This document shows, one piece after another, positions 13,165-24,415 of a DNA stretch of 64,000 nt. Source of the DNA: Engraulis encrasicolus (Eukaryota > Chordata > Actinopteri > Clupeiformes > Engraulidae); NCBI RefSeq assembly GCF_034702125.1, contig NC_085873.1:46014088-46078087 (forward strand). Direction: 5' to 3'. Made by a program: the position numbers and the translations under genes. The first letter of the stretch is position 1; every line of letters begins with the position of its first letter. The notes beneath the pieces were generated by a model, which did not search any database, had not been told where the DNA came from, and saw only the letters and a program-made list of their open reading frames with translations.

Positions 13165-13401
13165 CAGTGTTTCCCAACCTTTTTGTCTCACGTACCCCCT
13201 AAGCCTTTTCGTTGTGCCATGAGTACCCCAACAATCATGTTCTATATATTGCTTTCTCGATCCTGTGTGACTGTGTTACATAAATTACATTAGGCTATTG
13301 CTATGTTCCATGCATTTGTTAAAATTACATTTTTCCAAGTACCCCCTGAAGTGTGCTCGCGTACCCCTAGTGGTACACATACCCCAGGTTGGGAAACACT
13401 G
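13165..13401. mobile_element. hAT-type MITE, 237 bp
   Basis: Terminal inverted repeats CAGTGTTTCCCAACC and GGTTGGGAAACACTG. Flanking octamers TATTAAAT (13157-13164) and TATTAGAT (13402-13409) match at 7 of 8 positions, as expected of hAT 8-bp duplications. It lies inside the LTR element. Confidence 0.85.
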
Positions 13402-13974
13402 TATTAGATGACCGTTGGTCTGTGTGCACAAGACTAAAATCCTGGGAACTTATACCTAATTGCCTCCATGGGCTCTAAGACTATGCATTAGGCTACTTCT
13501 TCTATCAACTGTGCTACAGATGTTGAGCATACCTTCCCCAACAAGAAGAACAAAAAAAACAAAAAACAAAACAAAACGTCCCCAACAAGAAAAACAACAA
13601 AAATAAAAAACAAAACAAAACGTACATCAGCAACCAATACAGCCAGGCCTAATAAGTCTTTGAGAACCCACCCAATGATAGTAGTCCCCAAAGTCCCATA
13701 GTGTCCTTTAAACATCCTCAGGCATAGGAGAACGTATCACCAACCCAGACAAGTTTTAACACATTGATTTTCTTATCTCCAGTTCATAAATTATTGTTGG
13801 TTGTACGTAGTACACAAAGTTGATTCATTGTGCTTTAGCCGAGAGAAATGAAGGGCAGAAAGCCTCCAAGCACCTCATTTTGTCCAGCATACCTCTTCGG
13901 GATGTCCTTGAAGACTGGTTTCTTATATTCTGGAATATCACTACTAATTTACCTAGAAGTACAGTAGAGATGCA
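13402..13974. other. LTR-element interior between two MITEs
   Basis: A-rich segments of the form CAAAACAAAACGT occur twice near 13565-13580 and 13610-13622. Nothing else is recognised. Confidence 0.4.
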
Positions 13975-13976
13975 CC

Positions 13977-14353
13977 GAAATGAATTTATTTTTTATTATT
14001 ATTATTTTTTATTGGCCAAAACCAAAACCGAAAAATAATTACTCACTTGGGCGAATACCGAAACAGAAACCGAATTACAGTTCAGTTAACAGTTATCTAA
14101 AGTTATGTTTTTCATTATTTTTCAATATTGCTCTAATCTACAGTTTACAATACATGTTTAGACATGCTTTTCAAAGAAAATAAATGTTTATTTGAAGTCT
14201 TCAAAATTTGTTGTAAAACTGAAATTAATTTTATTAATGCCCATTTCAATTCATTTTCTATTCGGCCACTCAATTGGCTTTCGGACGAAAAGCGAAAATG
14301 TCTTTTTTGTTTTCGGACGATTATTTTCAAATGTGGAATTTTCGGTGCACCTC
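13977..14353. mobile_element. MITE, 377 bp, TIR GAGRTGCACCGAAA, TA target
   Basis: The ends read GAGATGCACCGAAA and, inverted, GAGGTGCACCGAAA, each bordered by TA (13975-13976, 14354-14355). The interior is AT-rich with no transposase. It sits just downstream, in minus-strand sense, of the frame that ends at 14377. Confidence 0.75.
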
Positions 14354-14376
14354 TAATCAGAATATAATCATTTTCA

Positions 14377-14785
14377 CTATTCAATGTCCAGGCTGCTGAG
14401 CTCTTCCTGGAAACCCTGTGCAACGAATGGTTGGTCTGCTTTCAACGTCCGGTAACTGGTAACGTCTCCCTCACTGTTGTCTATGGTGAGGAAATCCCCA
14501 CTAGGGCTGGGGCTGCGGGTGAAGGCGGCCTGCTTGATGCCGTTCAGTTGGGGTGGCCAAGATGTCTGTGGCACCTCCTTGGCGATACGTCTGGTCACCA
14601 GGGATGGGGGTCACTGGGCTTGAGTGCGGTGCCGTCTGGGGCTCGGTGTCGTCAGATATTTGGATCTGCTTCTCGCCACCTGCTAACAAAGATTTAGGAA
14701 AAAGAACAAGGCTTCCCAGAAACAGGATGCCCACTGCATTCCTCAGAATCCGGAGCCGACCTTCCGGGCTCACCACAACCTGCAC
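14377..14785 (-). CDS. possible short membrane protein encoded in the LTR element, frameshifted; unrecognised
   Basis: Two overlapping minus-strand frames read like one protein with a shift near 14590. The first (14785-14501) begins VQVVVSPEGRLRILRNAVGI and has a hydrophobic stretch VGILFLGSLVLFPKSLL that could span a membrane, then a Ser/Pro/Thr-rich segment. The second (about 14598-14377) contains IKQAAFTRSPSPSGDFLTID and ends in an acidic tail QEELSSLDIE. It is in sense orientation for the LTR element, in the position where a 3' accessory or env-like gene, or a captured host exon, could lie. I do not recognise the family. It could be chance open frame. Confidence 0.3.
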
Positions 14786-14794
14786 ACTGTTATC

Positions 14795-14798
<4 letters not shown>

Positions 14799-14831
<33 letters not shown>

Positions 14832-14835
14832 TAGA
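14799..14835. repeat. GATA/GACA tetranucleotide microsatellite
   Basis: Runs of GATA and GACA units (ATAGATAGATAGACAGACAG onward) are directly visible. Confidence 0.9.
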
Positions 14836-16107
14836 TCCCAATAGAGCCTTATTTGCTCCGAAAATACTTTTTGTATGTAATGTTAGGGTTAGTTATACAG
14901 TCTTAAAATTTCAACAAATATTCAATTGGACCTATGAGTTTTCTTAACATTAATAATGCTTTCACCGCGTAACTTTCTTTGACATTATCACAGCATGATG
15001 ACAACAGTTAATTTGGTCATTTTCAACAACAGAACTTCCGTCTGCCGACCTCATTTATGCGTGGCCACTTGATTGTTGTCACCAGACTGCAACGTCATCT
15101 CTCTGACTGCACAGTGCAAAATACATTCTTGTCTTTATTACTATGCATCATTTGCTCTCTCCTTGGCCTTTTCATCCCAGAAACCGTTACGAGTTTCCTA
15201 CACATGACATCAGGATGAAGTTTCACAGAGAACATGCAAGTCTGATTAAAAATAAAAGGGAAAGAATACTTTGTTACATAATGTGGTCATCCTTCACCGG
15301 CGAGTGTGGTCCTAATTCAAAAGGATAGAAAATATGATTAGTTGGTTAATAACATGTAGTCACTGGTCAACTGCCTGTGCAATCCTGATTTCAAGGATAA
15401 TATTATTGAATTATCTGGTTATTAATACCGTGATATCTTGGCAAATATCATTCAAGGGTTAAAAAATATGTTGTTAGACCTATCCAACCATGTCCAACAT
15501 GTGACAATTATCTATTCAACTGCTGCAACCACACCCTGCACCATCCAGGTGAGGTTGCAAACCCAAATATAGAATCAACTTCTTTTCCCCCACTTTCTCA
15601 CTCACACATTCACAACCTTTATGCATAACACACTCTTAACCACCGTCACTGCCCACACTACACACACTGTTGCCCTACCACTCTCTCACACACCCACTGC
15701 AGGAGACAAACATGTCACTGTCTACCCCTCTTATTCACCCGCACACATTTAATCACACAGACATACCCAACCTCACTCTCTAACACTGTAAGAGGCAAAC
15801 ATTACTGTCATCTTTCTCCTCCACATGCACACACACTCACATAAACACACACTGCAAGGGCAAAGCATATCACTTTCCCCTCTCTCTTTGCACAGTGGTC
15901 AGAATAATGTGCCATACTAATGAGGGTCTCTAGGGAAGCATTGGATGTTACTGCGCTGCCTTCATGGTTGCGAATTTCATCGGCTGAAGTTGAACCGACA
16001 CTTTATGGACATATACAATTCTAAGTCTCAGGCTCAGGTCAGTTTTGTCTGCACACTGTCATAAACTCCCTTTTGCACAATGCAAACCTTATATCAGCAT
16101 CTAAGTA
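14836..16107. other. LTR-element interior, non-coding
   Basis: Cytosine- and CA-rich text at 15580-15890 on the plus strand. No coding domain found. Confidence 0.4.
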
Positions 16108-16955
16108 TATGCACAGACAGACAGATAATTTTTATTGGACAAACAAGACTCACAAATAGACAGACAAACTCACAAACAGACTATGTGTGAATGCTGGCCC
16201 AAGAGAGAAAAAAATGGGCCTCATGAATTACTGTTTACTGTTAACTCTGGCCGTAGAGGAGAGCAGGCCTCATATTTTATCCTTTACTATTTTGGCCATA
16301 AGAGAAGGCCTTATTTTCTTTAAACAATGTATTATCACTCTATCAATAACTTGGCAGTTTTATATTTTTACAAAGAGATGCTAAACATGCCAGTCTTATT
16401 TCAGGTGTGTCTGGGATGTGTGTTTACAAGGGCCATAACACAAAAATACACATCACACATACCACACGCGACCATTAGAATGGCTGTAGGCCACCACAGT
16501 AATGAGATAAAACAAACACCTCATTCACTCGCACACTGCTATTACACTTTCAATATAAACTTTGCATCGGTATGTATTTATGTGCACAGACAGACAGAGA
16601 ATCTTTATTGGACAGACAAGACTCACACATAGACAGACAAACTTACAAACAGACTATGTTTGAATGCTGGCCCAAGAGAGAAACAATGGGCCTCATGAAT
16701 TACTGTTTATTGTTAAATCTGGCCATAGAGGAGAGAAGGCCTCATATTTTATCCTTGAATATTCTGGCCATAAGAGAAGGCCTTATTTCTTTTAACCAAT
16801 CTATTATCACTATATCAATGACATGGCAGTTTTATATTTTCACAAAGAGAAGCTAAACATGCCAGTCTTATTTCATATATGTTTGGGATGTGTTTTTACA
16901 AGGGCCATAACACAAAAATACATTACACATACCCCACGCGACCATTCGAATGGCA
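16108..16955. repeat. ~475-bp tandem duplication inside the LTR element
   Basis: The segment starting CACAGACAGACAG at about 16108 and running to about 16485 is repeated from about 16582 to 16955. It includes GAATGCTGGCCCAAGAGAG and GGGCCATAACACAAAAATAC. The copies differ by scattered substitutions, so this is a genuine internal duplication. Confidence 0.85.
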
Positions 16956-17164
16956 GTGTGTCACAGCAGCAATGACAAGCAAACACACAACTTGTGCAAT
17001 GCACACTGCCACACACTTTCCTTCAGCCAACTGAGACCCTGCTCACTCGAGTGAGTTCCTCTCCCACCCAATGCAGTCTAAAAAATAAACTATACAACTA
17101 CACTAATCCCCAACTTTCATAGACAGACAGACAGACAAACACACCGGCTGAGAACATCAGCCTA

Positions 17165-17490
17165 CCTTGGTCCCGCGTGAGAAGATAAATCTTCCACACA
17201 ACCACTAAACAAAAACTGGTCCCGCATGCGAAGCTACTCTTCCATACAACCACTAAACATAAACTGGTCCCGCATGCGAAGCTACTCTTCCATACAACCA
17301 CTAAGCCTAAACAAAAACTGGTCCCGCATGCGAAGCTACTCTTCCATACAACCACTAAACAAAAACTGGTCCCGCATGCGAAGCTACTCTTCCATACAAC
17401 CACTAAACAAAAACTGGTCCCGCATGCGAAGCTAAGTTCTCCATACAACCAGTAAAAGACCCTGGTCCCGCATGAGAAGCTATTCTTCCA
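17165..17490. repeat. seven ~48-bp tandem repeats near the 5' LTR
   Basis: The unit contains CTGGTCCCGCATGCGAAGCT followed by ACTCTTCCATACAACCACTA. GGTCCCGC recurs near 17169, 17218, 17266, 17320, 17368, 17416 and 17463. In the element's own orientation this array lies in the leader downstream of the primer site. The repetitive open frame across it on the minus strand is an artefact. Confidence 0.85.
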
Positions 17491-17796
17491 TACAACCACT
17501 AAACAAAAACAGAAACTACAATTACACAGACAAACCGGTTACAGAGACAGACAGACAGACACACCGGCTACTCTGCAGTTAAGTCTTAATCAACAATGGG
17601 CTATGTTCAAATTTTTAAATTTAGATTTTTCAACATCAAGAGTTAGCCTCAGAGTCAATCCCTATCTCCCACACAGACTGACGCCTGGTTACCAAATTAA
17701 GCAAATGCGCTTTTAACATACCTTTTTAGCCGGCTTTATGGCGTCAGCCTCAGTGGGAGAAAAGGATCCACTCGTCGGCAAGAAAACCCTTTTGAT

Positions 17797-17816
17797 GTCC
17801 CTTCGTGGATTCGCCA
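17797..17816 (-). promoter_or_regulatory. candidate primer-binding site (tRNA-Arg-like)
   Basis: Five bases in from the 5' LTR the minus strand reads TGGCGAATCCACGAAGGGAC. From memory this matches the complement of the 3' end of a vertebrate tRNA-Arg, apart from two extra bases (AT). The match needs checking against a tRNA set. Confidence 0.55.
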
Positions 17817-17821
17817 GTTTC

Positions 17822-18961
17822 TGTCGTGGATTTCTTCTTGGGAGAAGTCAGCCCCCAGGCACAGTCAGATTGAGGTAGACCAGATCAGAAAGAAGTGCTG
17901 TCCAAACCGTTCTACTCGTTGTTGATGAAGACTTTATTCGCTCAGATTGCACAAAGAGATCACTTAAAAAAGTAATACACTCAGTACAGTACACTGATGC
18001 GAATGCGCTGCAGGAGACCACCGGAACACAGAGAGTCGCGAGCCCGGAGAACAGCAGGGCAGTCCCAGAGGACTTTCCCAAACTGAACCCAACTTGGGCC
18101 TAAATTACCCCCCCTTTATATACTATATGCTCATCTCCTCTCTCTCGGTTCCGTGGGCACATCTACAGCGCACCCGCTCACAAAGTGCATTTTCTGGTCA
18201 TAAGTAAACACATTAGAACACGTTAATGGACTTGGGTTAACATTTAACGATGGATGGAAGTTTCCATGTCTGTGACACATATGTACCTTTCCATCATCAG
18301 TACCTGCATCCCATCTTACACCTAGGCAAGACATCAAGATATACATATGTCAGTACATTAGATTTCATATAAATGTACCATAGTTAAAAACATGTATGTG
18401 TGTGGACATGGTATGTGTGTGTGTAGCGTGTGTGTGTGTGGTGTGTGTGTGTATACCTATGTTCCCCTTGAGCATCTTCCTAGGTCATGCTACTTCTGTG
18501 TTACTACATCACTACATTACTACAGACCGCGTACAGACTTCAGGATCTTGGATAGTGCCATGCATTACCTGGGCATATCTTTTCATTACAGGTTCTGTCT
18601 TTTATCTATCCCTATAGGTTTTTTCTTTAATGCTTATACAACTGCTTCTGTGTGTGTGTGTCTGTCTGTGCCTCACTTGGCATGTGTGCTTGGAATACAC
18701 GTGCTTAAGCGAGGCGCCTACCCTTGTCATTCTTGACCATCTGCTCCTGTATTAGGAGCGTGTCTGGACTGTTTGTCTTTCATGTCAGCAAGGCACAAGC
18801 AGCCTTTTTGGGCCTACTTCTTCAACACAGGCACAGGCGGTGTAATTGGGCCTACTTCTTCCACAACTAGTTTAATTGCTGCTTATTATATACTTTATTA
18901 ATCTAACATACCATACATAAGTTTATTAACTGGTGCCAGACATCACCCAAAAACTCCCACA
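17822..18961 (-). repeat. 5' LTR (right copy)
   Basis: 1140 bp, virtually identical to 9508-10644, followed by the target duplicate AGTG. The near-identity places the insertion later than the LINE and the Penelope-like element it interrupts. Confidence 0.9.
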
Positions 18962-19458
18962 AGTGCACATCAGCGACGACCTCTCTTGGACCACCAACAC
19001 TACATCACTGGCGAAGAAGGCCCATCAGCGTCTCTACTTCCTGCGCAAACTAAAGAAGGCAAGTGCTACACCCTCCATCATGACAACATTCTACAGAGGA
19101 ACCATAGAGAGCGTCGTGTCCAACTGCATCACAGTGTGGGGAGGAAGCTGCACGGAGAAAAACAGGAAGACACTCCAGCGTGTTGTGAACACAGCGAAGA
19201 AGATCATTGGAGTACCACTCCCCTCCCTGCAGGACATTTACACCACACGCCTCACCCGGAAAGCACTGATGATCATCAAAGACACAAGCCACCCTGCACA
19301 CAAACTGTTCAGCCTCCTGCCCTCTGGAAAGAGGTACAGGCGCCTCCGTTCCCGTACCACCAGGCTGGCGAGCAGCACAATGCACCAAGCGATCAAGATG
19401 CTGAACACTCAACCCACTCTCCCTCCACTGTCAGCCTCTAGCCAGCAAGGCCACTGAC
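18962..19458 (+). pseudogene. LINE ORF2 C terminus (continuation after the LTR insertion)
   Basis: From the duplicated AGTG the frame continues HISDDLSWTTNTTSLAKKAH, then FLRKLKKA, TIESVVSNCITVWGG, KTLQRVVNTAKKIIG and RRLRSRTTRL, ending at a stop at 19458. This is the RT thumb/connection region after FLGV and joins in frame with codons ending at 9507 when the 9.45-kb insert is removed. It is followed by a C-run and the repeat-rich 3' UTR. Confidence 0.85.
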
Positions 19459-19558
19459 AGCCCCCCCCCCCCCATCCCCCACCACCATATCTGCGACTGA
19501 ACATTCCACCTGCACTACTATACTTGTGACTGAACTTTCAACCTGCACTAACTCAAAA

Positions 19559-19909
<351 letters not shown>

Positions 19910-20279
19910 TGCTGGTGTACTTGACAGACCTTTTTAATATTTATTTTTCTTCAAATGCTACTATTACCATGTCAGAACGCTATAAAGGACTTTTTTTAGG
20001 AAAAGCACAAAAGCACAACAATACCTCTTTAATGTATGTCCTCTACAAGTCTTCTGCTGTCCAGTCTTGCACTTTAAATGTCTGTATGAGCACTGTCTAT
20101 GTCCATACTGTCTTAAGTCCATGTATAAGTACTGTCTATGTCTATACTGTCTACGTCCTTACCTAGATTAGTCTATGTCTGTATGGGAAAGCAAGAAATG
20201 TAATTTCAAATTCTTTGTATGACCAGTGCATGTAAAGAAATTGACAATAAAACCTACTTGACTTGACTTGACTAGAGAC

Positions 20280-21025
20280 TGACGGCCCGTACCCACACAG
20301 AGTAATTCCGCTCTGCTCTCATTGACTTTGAATGGGGGCGATATCGCGGAGGGTGAAGCGATATCGCAGCGGGAAGCGATTTGATATAGACGAGATCTCT
20401 ATATCATGCAAATTTGATGGTCCAATAACCAATCAGATGGGCGTATGGGTAGCAAGGGCGGGAGTTACAAAAAAATTTGAAAAACATGGCGGCGATTTCT
20501 GTGATTTCCAACATCACGTTTTTGCTTAATATAAAGACCCTAAATGCTTATAAATGTCACAACTACCACGGATTGATGTAAAAATGCACCACGAACTTAT
20601 GTAACACAAATAGGTTACCCCACATTGCCATTTGATCACTCGATGTTTTGAGCTAACCGGGTAAGCTAACGTTAGCATTTTACCAGAACCAGGCAGCTAC
20701 AAGCTTATATTAGATACTTCTGTACTTCTATAATGATATAACGGGCTTAAATGTTATCTAGGACCAAAACACAATCAAATTTAAGCCATGTACACACTGT
20801 GTTGTGATATTGGGTGAGTAATGTGTGCAAACGACCTTTCGCCGTTTGTTATCTCGCTCGGTCTACCCGGTGTCAGCTGCGAGACACATGCCGCGCCGCG
20901 AGGCTCGAAAGTCGGGTGAGCAGCGTTGTTAGCCCCGGGGAGAATCTACTGGGAGTATCCGTGACCACACCCCCAGCGCGATATTGCGCGTCGCGGATCC
21001 CGCCTGCCAATTTCCCCAGTCGGTA
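20280..21025. other. unassigned 746-bp segment between LINE tail and Penelope-like RT
   Basis: It starts TGACGGCCCGTACCCACACA and has CGATATCGC-type motifs near both sides (GGCGATATCGCGGAG at about 20338; GCGCGATATTGCGCG at about 20977). It is not part of the LINE, whose duplicate target precedes it, and it separates the two PLE halves. It may be a further DNA transposon inserted in the PLE, but I could not define matching ends. Confidence 0.4.
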
Positions 21026-21890
21026 CTAGGCGTGACGCTCTAAGGAAGTTGCTCTACTAAGAGACGAATCCAATGTTTTTTGGGGATAGCCCCTTTCCTT
21101 GAAACGACCGTACATTTCTTTGCTTTTAACACTGAACTCCTGATCATTATTGCAAATTCTTCGTAGTCTCTGGAATTGACCAAAAGGAATATTTTTAACC
21201 AGAGTAGGAGAATGAAAACTTTTTGCATGGAGTATGGTATTTTTGTGTGATTCTTTCCTAAAAATTGTAGTGTGCAAATAGCCATGTTCATCTTTGTAAA
21301 TTTCTAAATCTAGGAAATGAATTTTATGAGAATCAAAATCAAGAGATAGTTTCACATTAGGATTGGCTGAATTCAAATAGCTATGAAATAGTAACAATTC
21401 TTCTTTAGTGCCGTTCCACCATAATAAAACATCATCAATAAATCTCGTCCACCAAAGTATCTTATTTTTAAATTCATTTCTCTCATTGAAAACAAAATCC
21501 TCCTCCCACTTGCCCATAAATAAACCTGCATAGGAGGGGCTAAAACAGGCCCCCATGGCACAACCTTTGACTTGTTTATACACTTTATCCTGAAATAGAA
21601 ACACATTATTGTTAAGTGTCCATTCAGTTAATTGTACCAAAAAATCAGTGGGGGGACTTTGAGGTTGAGGTCGTTGATTCAAAAAATGACTCATTGCTTC
21701 AAGGCCCTGTCTATGGTCAATGTTCGTATAGAGGGCCTCAACGTCCATTGTTACCAGTAAAGATTCTGAGCCAATGAAATTGTCTTCTTCAATTTTACAC
21801 AAGACGTCTGTTGTATCCTGAATAAAAGCCGGTAGAGTTGGAAGTAATGGCTTAATGAAGAAGTCCACATATTCTATCAGTAGCCAACGT
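21026..21890 (-). pseudogene. Penelope-like reverse transcriptase, right piece of the split element, 5'-truncated
   Basis: An open frame of about 280 codons encodes a PLE reverse transcriptase. It opens at YVDFFIKPLLPTLP and PAFIQDTTDVLCKI, then shows motif A VTMDVEALYTNI, motif B GCAMGACFSPSYAGLFMG, the catalytic RFIDDVLLWW (FIDD) and LDFDSHKIHFLDLEIY. It ends in SLSRATSLERHA followed by a stop caused by the junction at 21025. The natural continuation (a leucine-lysine linker then the GIY-YIG half) is found at 7471 and below. The N-terminal part of the RT is missing upstream of about 21890. PLE RTs are related to telomerase RT. The frame within this piece is intact. Confidence 0.85.
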
Positions 21891-21913
21891 CTGAAATGAG
21901 CTGAGTGCTGCAC

Positions 21914-22971
21914 TCAGGGACTACTTTGATCTTGGACCTTATTGACAACGAATTGGATAGGCGTCGTGATGAACTTCACGGACACTTGACAATATTGAAA
22001 GGTAGGCTAAGTCATGTTTACTTAATAGAACCGCCGAGTGCCAATGATTCTATACTGCACTGATAACAAAGCTGAGTGTCTACTGAGGTGATTTTTGTTG
22101 CGTACTACCGTCCCGTACCGTCGGCTGTTCCCGCATTTTAATAATGCAAAAAATGCATGTGGTGAAGTAAAGTCATGAGTCGTGGCCGATGGACTGAAGC
22201 TAGCCTAGCCCTCTAGCTCGTCTCTGTTAGTTGCGATGCTGTTGCACCATTAAGTAGGACGGTCTGAAGTGTTGCACTGACAGCGCAACCTTTTCTGGCT
22301 GTCATCGCGAAAATCAGTAGGGTCAACTGTGTGACAAAAATCGGGGAGAAAATGAGACAGAGCATGTGTTGCTTTATTCTATCATTTTTCGCGCAGAGGG
22401 CTAATGGGGATCTGGTATCATGTGGAAACTGTTGGTATACCAGGGTTTTTTGTGTCGCTTGTCTTTTACAAAAGGTCTCCTTGATTTTGTCATGGTATGG
22501 ACTTGCCCAGTGCAATGGTTACAGCATATCTGAGGTTTTGAAAATGCAAACAGCACCTTCTCTAGTGACCCCTTGCATTGTAGCCTATCTCCAGCATGCA
22601 AACAACAGTCTATTTCGTTGGCTATAAAATATGCCTACTCAGATTTTTTTGTGACAACAACAGCAACTTAGCCTACATGTTTCACTGCAAACCCATTGGC
22701 TTTTAAAAATATTAAAATAAATATTATTAAATAGTTATAATTCATTACATTTTATTTAATCACTGTGGATTGACCTTTAGAATTGAAAGCTATGTTTGGT
22801 TGTGTGATTGATATAACTTAAGTTAAAATAATTTCCCCCAAAATGAAATATTGTGTTGCATAGGCCTACGGTTTTCTTTGTTGTTTTATTTTTTTTAAAG
22901 ATCCTATACTTGTTTATAATATTTAGAAGAGTGCACTATGCATGCTGAGCAGAATTTGAATGGAGCTGACT

Positions 22972-22973
<2 letters not shown>
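21914..22973. other. unassigned stretch
   Basis: I see no convincing gene. Short frames near 22213-22627 have no recognisable domain. Confidence 0.35.
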
Positions 22974-23039
<66 letters not shown>

Positions 23040-23058
23040 GAGAAAGAGAGAGAGAGAA

Positions 23059-23094
<36 letters not shown>
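22974..23094. repeat. (GA)n microsatellite, interrupted
   Basis: GAGAGA repeat with occasional A or T interruptions (AAAGAGAG, GTGAGAG). Confidence 0.97.
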
Positions 23095-23096
<2 letters not shown>

Positions 23097-24411
23097 TCTG
23101 GCACAGAACTCCTTAGTCAAACAGACAGAGAACTCCTCCTTGTCGTGTGTGACTCTGTTACAATGGCAAATTGTAAATGCTTTTATTGCCGGTATTTTTT
23201 TTAAAAACATAAGGTATGAGAGGGGCCTCTGACACATCTCCTGCCCCCCTGTCACAATACCAGTGCTCCGCCCCTGCTACGGAGCAAAGTTTGGTTTCTG
23301 AAGGGTTTTACAAGGTTGACCTTTGAGCTTTTTTACTTCATGACTGGAGACAAGCATTAGGGAGAAGGTAGATCATGAGATGAAGACGTAAGGCGCTTGT
23401 GCAAGTCAAATCGGGACGTAGCTTTGGCTGGGCCCAGGGCAAAGTCATCTGAAAGGGCCCCCCACCCCATACATACAATGTAAATGAGAACCCAATTCTG
23501 CCCCCCCAGGCCTGGGACAACTGTCTGCTTTGTCCTGCCGTTGGCATGCCTGATTCCAACAACTGGTTCTGCAGGTTACTTGTAATAGTACCTGCGCAAC
23601 AGCGGTAATGCGAACGTATTACATGAAGTGAAAGGAAACACAAGTTGACTCCATTTCGTGCAGAGATGCCGATGTGCTTTGCTTGAAGAATGTGTCTTCC
23701 TCCATAAAAAAGCAGAGCCAAGTAAGTTACTTATGTAAATTTGAGAACCGGGTGTGCTAACTGTTTCTTTACAGGTCTATTTTACCATGTAGGCAATGCA
23801 TAGTTAGCCTAAGGGTGTTTGACTGTTCAACCTAGTAAGTGTTGGAGAATGGCCTAAAACCTTTTTCAAACGGGCCAACACATTTGACTAATGGATAGCC
23901 TATGCTGCTCAAATCAAAATCATGGATGATTTCTTGATTTTTAAACCAAATGAACATTCTCAGAATATTAGGATTTCATGCAGACTTATAAAAAGCTAAC
24001 ATATTCACAATGTTTCATTAAGCCTGTGAATGTCTATACCCTCACTTGATTGGACTCCTTTCTATTTTATTATTTATTGTGTACATGCCATTTGTAATTG
24101 AGAGGTTGGTGTTGTTGAATTCCTGTCTTAAAATGGAGGCTCAGATTGCTCTGATTGCAGCGCAGCCTGCAGCTTATTTGAATCTTTGGGAATCTTCTCT
24201 GTCCTCCTTCACTCCTACCTCTACTGAGCCTATGTAAATTGGGTTGTAAATGACCGCATACTTGGCTGAGTTATGTTTGTCACTGATGATAGTGCATTAA
24301 GTATTACCTGTAATACAAATATACCGGTAGATGGAATACAGTTGAATACAGTTGAAAATGGAAACAATCACACAACTACTAGGTTTTAAACAATAAATCT
24401 AAAGCTGGTCA
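23095..24411. other. unassigned stretch
   Basis: No supported gene. A C-rich, repeat-like patch lies at about 23430-23530. Otherwise AT-rich. Confidence 0.35.
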
Positions 24412-24415
24412 TTAA

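Larger units (their letters stand above)
9508..18961 (-). mobile_element. 9.45-kb LTR retroelement, non-autonomous (LARD-like), minus orientation
   Basis: Two direct repeats of 1137 and 1140 bp flank a 7.2-kb interior. Each starts TGTCGTGG and ends CTCCCACA on the plus strand, so it begins TGTGGGAG and ends CCACGACA on the minus strand. The target is the LINE codon string for FLGV|HISDD, and AGTG is duplicated (9504-9507 and 18962-18965). Orientation is set by a polypurine tract at 10645-10657 directly abutting the left LTR and a tRNA-like primer site at 17797-17816 near the right LTR; both read on the minus strand. I found no gag, protease, RT or integrase motif in the interior, so it must have been mobilised by an autonomous partner. 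The LTRs differ by only a few small changes, so the insertion is young. Confidence 0.85.

Noticed and set aside
17098..17499. 133-codon repetitive frame with FACGTSFCLVVVWKS-type repeats
   Set aside because: It is a translation of the 48-bp tandem array.
16100..17550. CRISPR-like array (regular ~48-bp repeats)
   Set aside because: There are no unique spacers; the units are contiguous tandem repeats in a vertebrate LTR element.
9508..18961. Segmental duplication flanking unrelated DNA
   Set aside because: TG...CA ends, a 4-bp target duplicate within LINE codons, and an adjacent polypurine tract identify the repeats as LTRs.
22904..23255. Open frames rich in Leu-Ser or Glu-Arg
   Set aside because: They are translations of the (GA)n microsatellite.
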